Positions 1 through 10,600 of a DNA stretch of 64,000 nt are shown here, one piece after another. A model generated the notes under the pieces. It was not told the origin of the DNA. It saw only the letters and a list, made by a program, of their open reading frames with translations, and searched no databases. A program made the position numbers and the translations under genes. The stretch is from Mytilisepta virgata (Eukaryota > Mollusca > Bivalvia > Mytilida > Mytilidae). How positions within the stretch are numbered: position 1 is the stretch's first letter; the number at the start of each line of letters is the position of its first letter. The DNA lies in NCBI GenBank assembly GCA_028015205.1, contig CM051519.1, forward strand, positions 83,163,539-83,227,538, in the 5' to 3' direction.

Positions 1-1165
1 CCCTGAAACTTCCAAAGAATAGGTTTTTATATTTTCAAAGAATTTCACCTTTTTTTAAGATAAACTATGATAAACGTAGAATATCTCGTAAAATTTTATG
101 CCATCATGATAAAAATGGTAAAATGGCAGAGGTTTTAAAATCAATACAAAATCTTGTGGAAATACAAGCAGAATATAGGTAATGCTGAGGTGTGGTGCAA
201 AATCGGTTGATCATATGAACTGTGTAATTTCATGATCATAGCTGCCCAGTAAGGTTCAAACTGCCTCTTTGGTTTCAAGCAAAACATTTTTAAGTGAATT
301 TTCCATTATAAACCTGTTTCACGAAAATCCTCTGTAGTGACCATCTCGATTAGCATTTCATGTCATCAGACACAATTCTGAAAGAAGACCAAATAAAGAC
401 CATTCCTGCCAACCTGTGAACAATTGGTTAACTGATATCAGAAAAGATTATTTTTAAAATGAATTTTCTAACAAGAACATATATTAAACGTTTGGATGTA
501 GTGTCCATCTTAGATAACAGACAAGGCCATTACACACAATTTTTGAAAGAGGCCACTTAAGCCCAATTGCTTACAACTATATGGGCTTAAAAGAAACGAA
601 AAGGACAAATATATCTACATAGCAATCACAACAACATAATCCATTGGATAGACAAATCCGGGAAGACAAATGAACAACCACAGGCACAACAAATACACAC
701 AGAAAACTAAAAAACAATGAACAACACGAACTCCCATCAAAACCAGGAGTGAACCAGGTCCAAATATCTTTATTTGAAAAAGATATATTTCAGCCGAAAA
801 CTCCTATCGAGATATTTACTTTACCTTGTTTTGTTCCAAAGGTCATGTGTATAAATATATTTATTATTTCCATATCATGGTCACATGTAACTTCATTATT
901 AAAACAATAATAATAAACTAATAAAAACAACTATTTTATAACTGAATAAATCTTTTAGATATGTACACTTTCGATGTGTTTTACTCATTCTTCAAAATAA
1001 AGACTTTCTAGCTCGAAAACTGAAACCACATAAATAATATACCACTATGTGGACGACCGATAGAGCAGAACATCCCAAAAAGGCCTGAGTTCAATAACTC
1101 ATAATTTTGTCAAAAGAAACTGCCAATATTCATATACAATATGTGTACATCCATCATACATTTTT
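1..1165. other. AT-rich intergenic DNA with degenerate 166 bp-family repeats
   Basis: No gene is supported. Positions about 230-600 hold worn copies of the repeat family that is clearer at 2,952-3,783 (phrases such as atcagacacaattctgaa and gtggtttcag-like text). Positions 1,059-1,143 are repeated in the same orientation at 3,784-3,866, which matters for interpreting the large inverted repeat. The rest is unremarkable AT-rich sequence. Confidence 0.5.
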
Positions 1166-1495
1166 GAACCGCTCGGTGGTCTCATAGTAGCGTTCTCCCC
1201 TCGTGTGCGGAAGGTTGCGTGTTAGATCCCTGTCCGTGTCAAACCAAAGACATTAAAATCGGTATATGCAGCTTCTCCGCCAAGCACGCGTCATATAGGA
1301 AATAGCAAAGGACTGAGTGGAGTGATATGTCTTCCTGTGGATATTTACCTCGTGAGCTAGCATGTTAAATATCCGACTCAGCGTGTCGGTCTAGTAATTA
1401 GGGATCGTATTCATATCATATAAACATGTTCTCGTCTCGATTTGCACCAAATGGTTGCCACTGGACGTTAAACAATAATTTATCCATCAATCATG
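1166..1495 (+). mobile_element. tRNA-derived SINE
   Basis: The head looks like a tRNA gene: an A-box-like stretch (TGGTCTCATAGTAGCG) near 1,177 and a B-box-like stretch (GGTTGCGTGTTAGATCC) at 1,213-1,229, about 35 bases apart as in RNA polymerase III internal promoters. The body runs through ...CTGGACGTTAAACAATAA and ends in a short ATCAATCA-type tail near 1,495, the usual end of a common bivalve SINE class. A 5'-truncated reverse copy lies at about 5,133-5,347 as part of the large inverted repeat. The family assignment is from memory; the Pol III boxes and tail are visible in the sequence. Confidence 0.7.
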
Positions 1496-2753
1496 CATTT
1501 TCACGAGGAATTATAAGAACAACGCCGATAACGGTAATTTAATTTACCCCTACTTCGTCAGTATACAATCATACCAATTTTGATGTACAAGATATTCATA
1601 TTTTGACAAATTGTGATTGGTCAGTTGTGCTCAAACCCGAAAATTCGAAACAATAGCCAAAAATGTAGAAGAAAAAATTCCATTATCAAAGTTAACAAAT
1701 GTGTACAAACATAAATAGTTTAGCTAGTTTTACAGTTAAAACGAGCACATTGTGACACTGCTATCTAATTTATGCACCGTCTAACGAAATTTTGAAGCTC
1801 TACCTTGTTGTTAATCATGCTGTATTGGCTTTTATATTATGTTTTATACACCAGCGTATCAGGATGGATAATGGGAAGGTTTCGATACACATAAAACCTG
1901 TTTACTGTTTAGGGTCTGTACCAAGTCAGACTACATTGGATCTCTGTTGTGTTTATTTTTATGTTTTGTGCTCTTCCATGTTATATTTTTGTCCGGGGTT
2001 TTGTCTGTTGGGTAGCGTTTATTGATTGGTATGTTATTGTTAAGCTTTTGTTGTTTATATATGACTTTAATGTATCAATTTCTCACGTTAGTATCGAAAT
2101 GCCAATAACCGAACTGATGAAAATTTTAAAATTTTGGAACAATGAGTCCGAAATTTGGAAATCCGAATATAATATATAAAATGAATGTAATTAAACTCAA
2201 CAATCATTGTAACGTTTACAATAGAAGCTAATTCAACTTAAAATGATCACAAAATTATCCTTTGTAACGAAATCCATCAATGACAATTATGAAACATCAA
2301 TACTTTTGAATATTGTCATATCAAATATATGAAAGCAAATGAAGGTTTTCTGAATACTTACAGGTTAATTGAAAAAAAATATATACTTCCTTTAAAAATG
2401 TTATGGCTTTGATGTATATTGACTATCATAATTTTGACGTAAAGATATCATATCATATAATAACTTAATGGCTATCTTATAAACTATCAAAGGCAAATTG
2501 CGTTGACATATCTGCTAATTTTATTTCCTGAAAAGACTGACAGGTACCTAGATGAATGGGCGGCAACGTATATATTTCATGTTAATACGATGCCTGTCAA
2601 TCCCCGCACGTGCTTGATTGTCGGGTGGTACATATTTTTCTGTCTCTGATACCAATTATGGATACATGTATGTTAAATTTTAACAAATTGTGTCTCATCA
2701 GCTGCGTGGCTTGTTTACGGTTCTCAAACATGAAAAATCTAATTCACGTTTAT
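1279..2753 (+). repeat. Left arm of a ~1.47 kb inverted repeat
   Basis: This segment is repeated with few mismatches as the reverse complement at about 3,877-5,346. The outer edge lies inside the SINE (caagcacgcgtcatatagg); the inner edge is at aatctaattcacgtttat. A divergent third copy of the inner part (about 1,800-2,050) occurs in the minus orientation at 40,855-41,115, so the arm includes an interspersed repeat. The short reading frames in the two arms mirror each other and lack protein-like features, so I do not call genes. Confidence 0.85.
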
Positions 2754-2951
2754 CAAACATGTATCAAACAATATATGGGCTTGGTATTTTTATTGCAATT
2801 AAAATTGTTTTGATTCGGATCTATAATTTAACATTTATTTTGTTCTGTAAAACTCTATTTCTTGTGATATTTTTCACAATTTAAACAGCAAATATTTTTT
2901 TTCGACAAAAAATAAATATTACTTATATTTGAAAAAAGAACGTGTGTTAAG

Positions 2952-3783
2952 AACTAGAGGCTCTCAAGACTCTATCGCTCACATCGATTAAACTTTTCAC
3001 CTTGAGCAGGACTAAAAATTTAAGTGTAGCAGTCCATTTGGCTGGTTTTTCCATAGGGTTCTGTGTTAAACTAAGTTCGGCTGTGGCAGCCATCTTGGTT
3101 GACAATTCAGGTCAATGGACACATTTCTAAAAGAGAACCATATAAGGACCATTATTACTAAGTCTTGCTCCAACTGGCTATGTGGTTTTAGACAAGAACA
3201 TTTTTAAATGAATTTTCCTATAGGGTCCTATATTAAAATAAGTTCAGCTATGGATGCCATCTTGGTTAACAGTCCGAGTAATCGGACATATTTCTGAAAG
3301 CGGACCATTTAAGGACAATTGCTGGTTCCAATTAGCCGAGGGGTATTAAACAAGAACATTTCTGAATGAATTTTCGGGTCCAATGTTAAACCAAGTTCGG
3401 ATGTGGCAGCCATCTTGGTTGACAGTCTGGGTCATTAGACACATTTCTCAAAGAAGATCATTTAAAGACCATTGCTGTCAAGTCTGGTTCCAACTTGCTT
3501 AATAGTTTCACACAAGAGGATTCCGCTGAAAATCCAGGTGATCAGACATAATTCTGAAGAGGACAATCTAAGGACTAATGCTGCCAAGTTGAGTTCCAAT
3601 TGGCTCAGTCGTTTCAGACAAGAAGATTTTTAATTGAATTTCCCATACGATCCTATGTTAAACTAAGTTCGGCTGTGGCGGCCATCTTGGTTCACAGTCC
3701 GGGTCATCGGACACAATTCCAAAAGAGGACCACCTAAGGACCATTGCTACTAAGTCTAGTTCTAATTGGCTTAGTTGTTTTAG
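2952..3783 (+). repeat. Tandem ~166 bp repeat block (block 1, 5' part)
   Basis: It opens with aactagaggctctc and then carries about four to five monomers built around gttcggctgtggcggccatcttgg / cggacacatttctgaaagaggacc / aaggaccattgctgcc. The same opening is at 35,982, and a reverse ending (gagcctctagtt) is near 61,990. Block 1 resumes at 5,347 after the inverted-repeat insertion, then at about 19,805 after the Polinton, and ends near 20,035 with a caggtgagctaaaaat terminus. It is therefore one repeat element split by two nested insertions. Confidence 0.75.
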
Positions 3784-5346
3784 ACGACCGATAGAGCAGA
3801 ACATCCCAAAAATGCCTGAGTTCAATAACTCATAATTTTGTCAAAAGAAACTGCCAATATTCATATATAATATATAGATAAACGTAAATTAGATTTTTCA
3901 TGTTTGAGAACCGTAAACAAGCCACGCAGCTGATGAGACACAATTTGTTAAAATTTAACATACATGTATCCATAATTGGTATCAGAGACAGAAAAATATG
4001 TACCACCCGACAATCAAGCACTTGCGGGGGTTAACAGGCATCGTATTAACATGAAATATATACGTTGCCGCCCATTCATCTAGGTACCTGTCAGTCTTTT
4101 CAGGAAATAAAATTAGCAGATATGTCAACGCAATTTGCCTTTGATAGTTTATAAGATAGCCATTAAGTTATTATATGATATGATATCTTTACGTCAAAAT
4201 TATGATAGTCAATATACATCAAAGCCATAACATTTTTAAAGGAAGTATATATTTTTTTCAATTAACCGGTAAGTATTCAGAAAACCTTCATTTGCTTTCA
4301 TATATTTGATATGACAATATTCAAAAGTATTGATGTTTCATAATTGTCATTGATGGATTTCGTTACAAAGGATAATTTTGTGATCATTTTAAGTTGAATT
4401 AGCTTCTATTGTAAACGTTACAATGATTGTTGAGTTTAATTACATTCATTTTATATATTATATTCGGATTTCCAAATTTCGGACTCATTGTTCCAAAATT
4501 TTAAAATTTTCATCAGTTCGGTTATTGGCATTTCGATACTAACGTGAGAAATTGATACATTAAAGTCATATATAAACAACAAAAGCTTAACAATAACATA
4601 CCAATCAATAAACGCTACCCAACAGACAAAACCCCGGACAAAAATATAACATGGAAGAGCACAAAACAAAAATAAACACAACAGAGATCCAATGTAGTCT
4701 GACTTGGTACAGACCCTAAACAGTAAACAGGTTTTATGTGTATCCAAATCTTCCCATTATCCATCCTGATACGCTGGTGTATAAAACATAATATAAAAGC
4801 CAATACAGCATGATTAACAACAAGGTAGAGCTTCAAAATTTCCTTAGACGGTGCATAAATTAGATAGCAGTGTCACAATGTGCTCGTTTTAACTGTAAAA
4901 CTAGCTAAACTATTTATGTTTGTACACATTTGTTAACTTTGATAATGGAATTTTATCTTCTACATTTTTGGCTATTGTTTCGAATTTTCGGGTTTGAGCA
5001 CAACTGACCAATCACAATTTGTCAAAATATGAATATCTTGTACATCAAAATTGGTGATTGTATACTGACGAAGTAGGGGTATATTAAATTACCGTTTTCG
5101 GCGTTGTTCTTATAATTCCTCGTGAAAATGCATGATTGATGGATAAATTATTGTTTAACGTCCAGTGGCAACCATTTGGTGCAAATCGAGACGAGAACAT
5201 GTTTATATGATATGAATACGATCCCTAATTACTAGACCGACACGCTGAGTCGGATATTTAACATGCTAGCTCACGAGGTAAATATCCGCAGGAAGACATA
5301 TCACTCCACTCAGTCCTTTGCTCTTTCCTATATGACGCGTGCTTGG
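3784..5346 (-). repeat. Inserted rearranged copy: 80 bp direct stub plus right arm of the inverted repeat
   Basis: The insertion separates ...ttagttgttttaga from gaagatttttaaatgaat, which are contiguous in other 166 bp monomers. Bases 3,784-3,866 copy 1,059-1,143 in direct orientation; about 3,877-5,346 is the reverse complement of 1,279-2,753. A direct segment joined to an inverted one recalls twin-primed retrotransposition or a template-switch duplication. The mechanism is inference. Confidence 0.75.
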
Positions 5347-5544
5347 GAAGATTTTTAAATGAATGTTCCTAAGGGGTCCTATGTTAAACTGAGTTCGGTT
5401 GTGGCGGCCATCTTGGTTAACAGTCCGAGTCATCGGACATAATTCTGAAAGAGGATCTCTTAAGGACCATTACTGCCAAGTTTGGTTCCAATTGGCCATG
5501 TATTTTCATAGAAGATTTATTAAATTACACCCCCCCCCCCCCGT
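5347..5544 (+). repeat. Left part of the 166 bp monomer that hosts the Polinton
   Basis: The sequence follows the 166 bp consensus up to gaagatttattaaattacac and a C-run at 5,530-5,542. The related monomer at 37,350-37,400 reads gaagatttttgaaattcatcccccc and then ttttttctatttttagaaac, which is what follows the Polinton at 19,805. The insertion target was thus the C-run. A clean 5-6 bp target duplication cannot be read because both flanks are mostly C. Confidence 0.75.
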
Positions 5545-5589
5545 AGTATGTGGGCACAGTTCAGTTAGCATTTGAGGTGGTGCTGAGGT

Positions 5590-5990
5590 GGTGCTACCGG
5601 AAGTGACGTCAACCGGAAATGACGTCACCGGAAGTGACCGGAACCGGAAGTCAGGTGACCGGAACCGGAAGTGATTTTTGCGCGCATGCGCAACCGGAAG
5701 TGGGTAGTTTTCCCGCCCTTTGTTGCCGGAAGTGACGCAAGTCACGTGCTAGGACCCGGATGTGTGTTCTGCGCATGTTCAGGATCCGGAAGTACCCGGA
5801 AGTGGTTTGCGCAACCGGAAGTAGGGTGTTTTTTCCGCCATTTGTTGACGGAAGTGACGAAAGTCACGTGGTAGGACCCGGATGTGTGGTCTGCGCATGT
5901 TCGGGCGGAACCGGAAGTGGTTGGTGGAACCGGAAGTAGTGGTTTTTCGCGCCATTTTACCATATTTTGTTTACGGAAGTGACGTAAGTC
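5590..5990 (+). promoter_or_regulatory. Dense CCGGAAGT / CRE / E-box motif array in the left TIR
   Basis: By eye I count about eleven CCGGAAGT and two ACGGAAGT (the ETS-family consensus) in roughly 400 bp, with TGACGTCA-like sites (near 5,604 and 5,622), CACGTG (near 5,743 and 5,866), GCGCATGCGC (near 5,681, NRF1-like) and CCGCCATTTG / CGCGCCATTTT (YY1- or E2F-like). A ~124 bp unit (gaagtgacg...cacgtg...acccggatgtgtg...ctgcgcatgttc) is repeated in tandem near 5,726 and 5,849. The same array is mirrored in the right TIR. The motifs are observed; enhancer, promoter or transposition-protein binding is inference. Confidence 0.6.
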
Positions 5991-6435
5991 ACGGACCCTA
6001 ATGTTGATGCTTGACCATATTTAATTATCTCCCCTTTTCCCGCACTTCTCGGTCGTCTCTAGATCTTTCATCGGTCTGATACTCTCACTGATATGTCGAA
6101 GTCCGAGAGTATACGAAGTACACTATTGGATTATCTCCCCTTATCCCGCTCTTTTCATCTGCGGGTGATGTTTTCTGTGAGGACTAGGATTGGATTATGT
6201 CCCCTTACCTCCAAGTGATGCTTGTCACCAATGGAGGGGTGTCCTTAGCAACCGCCTTAGCAACGGCGGTCCATTTCATTGCATTCACTTCTCTTCTCTT
6301 GCTCCATCCCGCTCTTCGCTGCTCTTTGCTGCTCATCGCTACTCTTCTCTTGCTCATCGCTGCTCTTCTCTTGTTCTTTGCTGCTCAACGCTGCTCTGTA
6401 CTCAGACCTGAAAGCACCCTAAAGACAATCGTTTA

Positions 6436-6536
6436 CCCTAACACTAGTTCTGCTTTGCAGCCTGCTTCAAAGTCATGTTTCAAAGGGTGGATTGGTCTCA
6501 ATCCCTTATGACTTTGAAGTGGTACTAGTGTTAGGG
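6436..6536. repeat. Nested hairpin in the left TIR
   Basis: CCCTAACACTAGT (6,436-6,448) pairs with ACTAGTGTTAGGG (6,524-6,536), and CTTCAAAGTCAT (6,465-6,476) pairs with ATGACTTTGAAG (6,508-6,519). The result is a ~100 bp imperfect cruciform. The right TIR has the mirror copy at about 18,840-18,943. TTAGGGTTAGG follows at about 6,549, a telomere-like but very short string. Confidence 0.75.
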
Positions 6537-6548
6537 ATAAGATTATTT

Positions 6549-6790
6549 TAGGGTTAGGTAAGTATTTTATTATTTTATAATTTTTTTTCTATTTATATTA
6601 TCATATTTTTTTTTATTTAATATATTTACATATTTTTTTATTTTTTTATTATTTTTTTTTTTTTCATATTTAATATTTTTTTTATTATTATTTTTTTTAA
6701 TTTTTATTATTATTATTTTTATTTTTTTAATTTTTTAATTTTTAATTTTTTTTATTTTTTATTATTATTATTTTTATTTTTTATATTTTT
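6549..6790. repeat. T/A-only low-complexity tract in the left TIR
   Basis: About 240 bases of almost pure T and A (runs of T broken by ATTA). It is mirrored at 18,601-18,820. No coding potential. Confidence 0.85.
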
Positions 6791-6862
6791 TGGCGTCCAT
6801 GTTGGATCCCGTTAATGTGACGTCGTGGAAATTTCCATTAGAAAACGTGTTGAAACATGTTG

Positions 6863-7075
6863 GTGGACGCGGACCTGAGCGTAGACACTCATGGTGCCCT
6901 CTTTTACGTCCGCGTTCAGGAAAAAAAATCGAAAATTTCGGTCGACGCGGACCTGAACGAAGACACCCATGGTGCTCTCTATTCCGTCCGCGTTCAGGAA
7001 AAAATCGAAAATTTTGGTCGACGCGGACCTGAGCGAAGACACCCTTGGTGTTCTCTTTTACGTCCGCGTTCTGGC
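6863..7075 (+). repeat. Three tandem ~77 bp units, each palindromic
   Basis: Units begin near 6,867, 6,943 and 7,018. Each has the form CGCGGACCTGA...GACACCCATGGTG...CGTCCGCG, so the ends GCGGAC and GTCCGC can pair; units are joined by aaaatcgaaaatttt linkers. One unit recurs at 18,474-18,530 at the inner edge of the right TIR. The third unit abuts the TATA box of the PolB gene, so the array may be part of its promoter. Confidence 0.8.
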
Positions 7076-7083
7076 TATATATA
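7076..7083 (+). promoter_or_regulatory. TATA box of the zinc-finger/PolB gene
   Basis: TATATATA lies 51 bases before the ATG at 7,134. A weak initiator (TCGTC, about 7,104-7,108) is about 30 bases downstream. It is the only TATA-like string between the 77 bp units and the ORF. Confidence 0.6.
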
Positions 7084-7133
7084 CAGATGAAAATTTATAC
7101 ATATCGTCTTGAACCTTTGAAAAGGTAACGACT

Positions 7134-7562
7134 ATGTTCTCTTGCGAGAAGTGCAGTAAGACGTTTACGGAGAAGAGAAGCCTGATTCGCCACCAGAAGA
7201 CACATGCTGTTGCGGACCAGACGTATTTATGCCAGGTATGTGGAAAGGAGTTTACCAGAGCAGATGTCAGGAATCGCCACCAGGAGTCCCACCAGTACAC
7301 CCTGGAGTGTCCAGACTGTGGGCAGTACTTTAACAGATCGGACAACCTTGCTCGCCACAGACTGTTGCATACCAAGCCAGATGCCAAGCCCAGGATGATG
7401 AAACCAGTCAAGAGACCAGCCTCGCCACTACCTGGCCCCAGTGCGGAAAGACGCAGGATGAGCAGACCAGACAACCTACCAGTGAAGACAGCCATCAACC
7501 TTCAGCCAGACGTATTGCCAGAAGATCCCGATACCAGGGTTTTGTACCTGAGACACTGGTAG
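7134..7562 (+). CDS. C2H2 zinc-finger N-terminal part of the Polinton PolB protein, cut off by TAG
   Basis: The 142-residue ORF has three clear C2H2 fingers: CEKC...HQKTH (residues about 4-24), CQVC...HQESH (33-53) and CPDC...HRLLH (59-80), followed by a basic, proline-rich linker. Its stop (TAG, 7,560-7,562) lies in the same frame as the polymerase ORF that opens at 7,620. Translation past the stop reads on without further stops into sequence that fits the family's PolB leader. This is therefore most likely the 5' end of one ~1,400-codon gene, separated by a single amber codon. Alternatives are readthrough, or a genuine separate zinc-finger protein with PolB starting downstream. The fingers probably bind DNA or RNA. 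Confidence 0.85.
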   Translation: MFSCEKCSKTFTEKRSLIRHQKTHAVADQTYLCQVCGKEFTRADVRNRHQESHQYTLECPDCGQYFNRSDNLARHRLLHTKPDAKPRMMKPVKRPASPLPGPSAERRRMSRPDNLPVKTAINLQPDVLPEDPDTRVLYLRHW

Positions 7563-7619
7563 ACCATCCGGACAGAAGAAAATACCGGCAACCGTGTCCA
7601 GGATCGGTTCAACTTTACG

Positions 7620-10600
7620 TTGAATGAAATTACAACTGGTACCTTTCCTGACATGGTTCGCCACATGTTCGAACTGCAGACCACGGCCTTCAAGATCAAC
7701 GTGTCGTTTGGCTTTGTACTGAGGAACGTAGAGACCGGAGAACTTAGATACTTCCATTCCAGCCAGAACAACGCTAGGTTTTTCAACATACCACACCTGA
7801 TAAGAAACGAAGAAGACATAGAGCAGTTTCTGGAAGAATTGAGCCGTCACGACATTTTGGAGTTCATCCGGCAGCAGAGACCAGATACCAAGTGGGTGGT
7901 GCATTTACTGACAAATGCCACGTTCTATGTTAACAAGTTGGTGGAACACCCGATAGGAGCCAGAGTCGTGTTACCAGACTTCATTTTGAAAAACCGTGGT
8001 GTCGTCGCACTGGTTGCTGGATCCCATGGGCCATATGATGACAACCTGTGTTTTTTCCGGTGTTTGGCCGTCCACCGTGGTTTTGCAGTAACAGACGTAG
8101 AAGTACCTGCCAAGACTTACCATCGCCAATATTTGCAGAAGACAGAAATGGCCGGCGGTGATTTCAAGGGGATTTGTTTAGACGATTTGGCGTACATCGA
8201 ACCACTGTTCCAACTCAACATCTGTGTGTACGATCTTCAAGAGACAGAAGACGGCGACGTAGCGGCGAGATTGGTACGACGTTCTCCTTACAGTTTCCAG
8301 GACACCATGAACTTGAATTTGTACGACAACCATTTTAGTTATGTCAGCAACATGGAGAAATACAGTCACAGTTACCTGTGTTCAAAATGTGACAAGATGT
8401 GGAAGCATGTGGGTATGCTTCATAGACACGAGAGAACCTGCACCGGCGAAGTACTCTACAAATATCCCGGCGGAGTCTACCATACACCACAGACAGTGTT
8501 CGAACGTTTGGAGGACGAAGGAATCCAAGTTCCGGTAGAGGACAGATATTATCCGTACAGAGCCACCTACGATATAGAGGCGATGCTTCAACCTACAGAC
8601 AAACCGAGGTCGGATAAATTGGAATGGACCAGTCAACACGTTTTGCTCAGCGTTTCCGTGTGTTCCAACGTACCGGAGTTTACAGAGCCAATTTGTTTCG
8701 TGTCCGAAGCCGATAGCAGTGAAACAGTTGATTCGTGTTTGATACATTTGACAGAAATAAGTGACAAAGCCTTTCGCCTACTGATGCCCAGGTACGCTGG
8801 TGTATTTGAAGAGATCCAAGAGAGACTGGACCTGGACCTGGAAGAATACCAAGACGACGAAGAGCGAGAACGCCAGGAAAAGAAACATCACCTGTACAAG
8901 TTGAAGCAGCAACTAGAACGACATCTCCAAGAATTACCCGTGATTGGGTTCAACACCGGGAAATACGACGTGAACGCCATGAAGATAGATTTCTTCACTC
9001 GTCTGGTGGAAAGTCACAAGATAAAGTATACAGTGAAGCGCAATAACAATTTCATGTGTATCAAGACGGAGAAGTTGAAATTTTTGGACATCACCAACTA
9101 CCTGGCGCCCGGCTTTAGTTACTCACAGTTTTTGAAAGCCTACGGCTGTGCGGAAGAGAAAGGATTTTTTCCATACGAGTGGATGACGGGTTTAGACAAG
9201 TTGGCAGTGACGGAGTTACCACCACACCAGGCATTTTTCAGTACGCTGAAAAACGAGAACATTGCACCCGAAGAGTACCAGCTGTGTCGCCAAGTCTGGC
9301 AGGAAAAGAAAATGAAGAACGTGAAAGAGTTCCTGATATGGTACAACAACAAAGACGTGGAGCCCATGCTGGAAGCCATCGAGAAGATGTTTGTATATTA
9401 CAAGGGATTGAAGGTGGACATGTTTAAACACGGCATCAGCGTACCGGGACTCACACTGAAAACCATGTTCGATGGTCTATCCGATTATTTCACCGTTCCG
9501 GACGAGAAGAACAAAGATCTGTACGAGTTATACAAAGAAAACATAGTGGGTGGACCCTGCATAGTCTTCCACAGATACCACGAGAAAGACCAGACCTTCA
9601 TCCGGCCTGCTGAATACGAAGACCCAAAACCGTGCAAGAAGATCTACGGTGTGGACGCCAATGCTTTGTACCTGTGGAGCATCATGCAGGATATGCCAAC
9701 GGGTCACTTCGTCCGACGCAAGAGCGAGGACCATTTTAAAAGACAGACACCTCGAAGGTACGAAAGAATGGCAATCGAGTGGATGGAATGGGAAGCCAAG
9801 GAGACAGGACACCACATACGTCACCAGGGGAACGACACGGAAAAACTGATCGGACGTCGGCGCCTTCCCGTGGACGGCTACTGTAAGGATACTAATACAG
9901 TTTACGAGTTCCAGGGCTGCCTGTGGCACGGACATTGTTGTCGCCTGACTCGGGGAAAGACAGAAAACCCGTTGAACGGAAAGAGCTTGGAAGAATTAAA
10001 CAAGGCCACCCGAGAAAAAATAGAGTACATTACAGAAAACGACTACCAAGTGAAACAGATGTGGGAGTGCAAATGGGATCGGTTAAAGAAAGAAGACCAA
10101 GGAATCAAGACCTTCGTGTCTCAGAGACAGAGACCCTGCGATCGTTTCGCCACCATGACCGAAGACGACATCATGAGAGCCGTGATGGAGGACAAGTTGT
10201 TTGGTGCCTTAGAAGTGGACCTGCACGTACCTGAGGACCTAAAGTCAAAATTTGCAGAAATGCCTCCAGTCTTCAAGAACGTGGATGTGTCCAGAGACGA
10301 CATTGGGGACCACATGAAGAGTTATGCAGAAGAAAAAGGAATCATGTCCCAGCCTAGAAAGTCTTTAATCGGCAGCATGTTTGGAGAGAAGATCATGGTG
10401 ATATCCCCGTTGCTGAAATGGTACGTCAACCACGGACTGAAAGTCACCAAGATTTACCAAGTGGTGGAGTACACACCGTCGGCGTGTTTCAGAGCCTTCG
10501 GCGATCAAGTCAGTGATGCCAGGCGAGCCGGAGATACCGACCCAAATAAGAAGATAATTGCCGAAAACGAGAAACTGAGGGGAAATTCCAGCTACGGCAA

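Larger units (their letters stand above)
5545..6885 (+). repeat. Polinton left terminal inverted repeat
   Basis: It pairs with 18,466-19,799, with scattered substitutions and a few indels (for example in the gctcatcgct microsatellite-like part near 6,300-6,400). Order inward from the tip: a short unique tip; a 5,590-5,990 GC-rich block packed with CCGGAAGT motifs; a 6,000-6,250 stretch; a CTC/GCT-rich stretch; a ~100 bp hairpin at 6,436-6,536; ~220 bp of T/A-only low complexity; and the start of the palindromic 77 bp unit. The inner edge is fuzzy because that unit is itself palindromic. Confidence 0.92.

Noticed and set aside
1792..4836. Matching small ORFs in both strands (1,792-2,179 and 4,451-4,836)
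   Set aside because: They are the same repeat sequence read from the two arms of the inverted repeat; no codon bias, and many frames are equally open.
5506..5963. ORFs in the GC-rich TIR (both strands, both TIRs)
   Set aside because: They are open because the CCGGAAGT-rich repeat lacks stops; they mirror each other in the two TIRs.
6549..6560. TTAGGGTTAGG as telomeric sequence
   Set aside because: Fewer than two repeats, inside a transposon TIR and mirrored in the other TIR.
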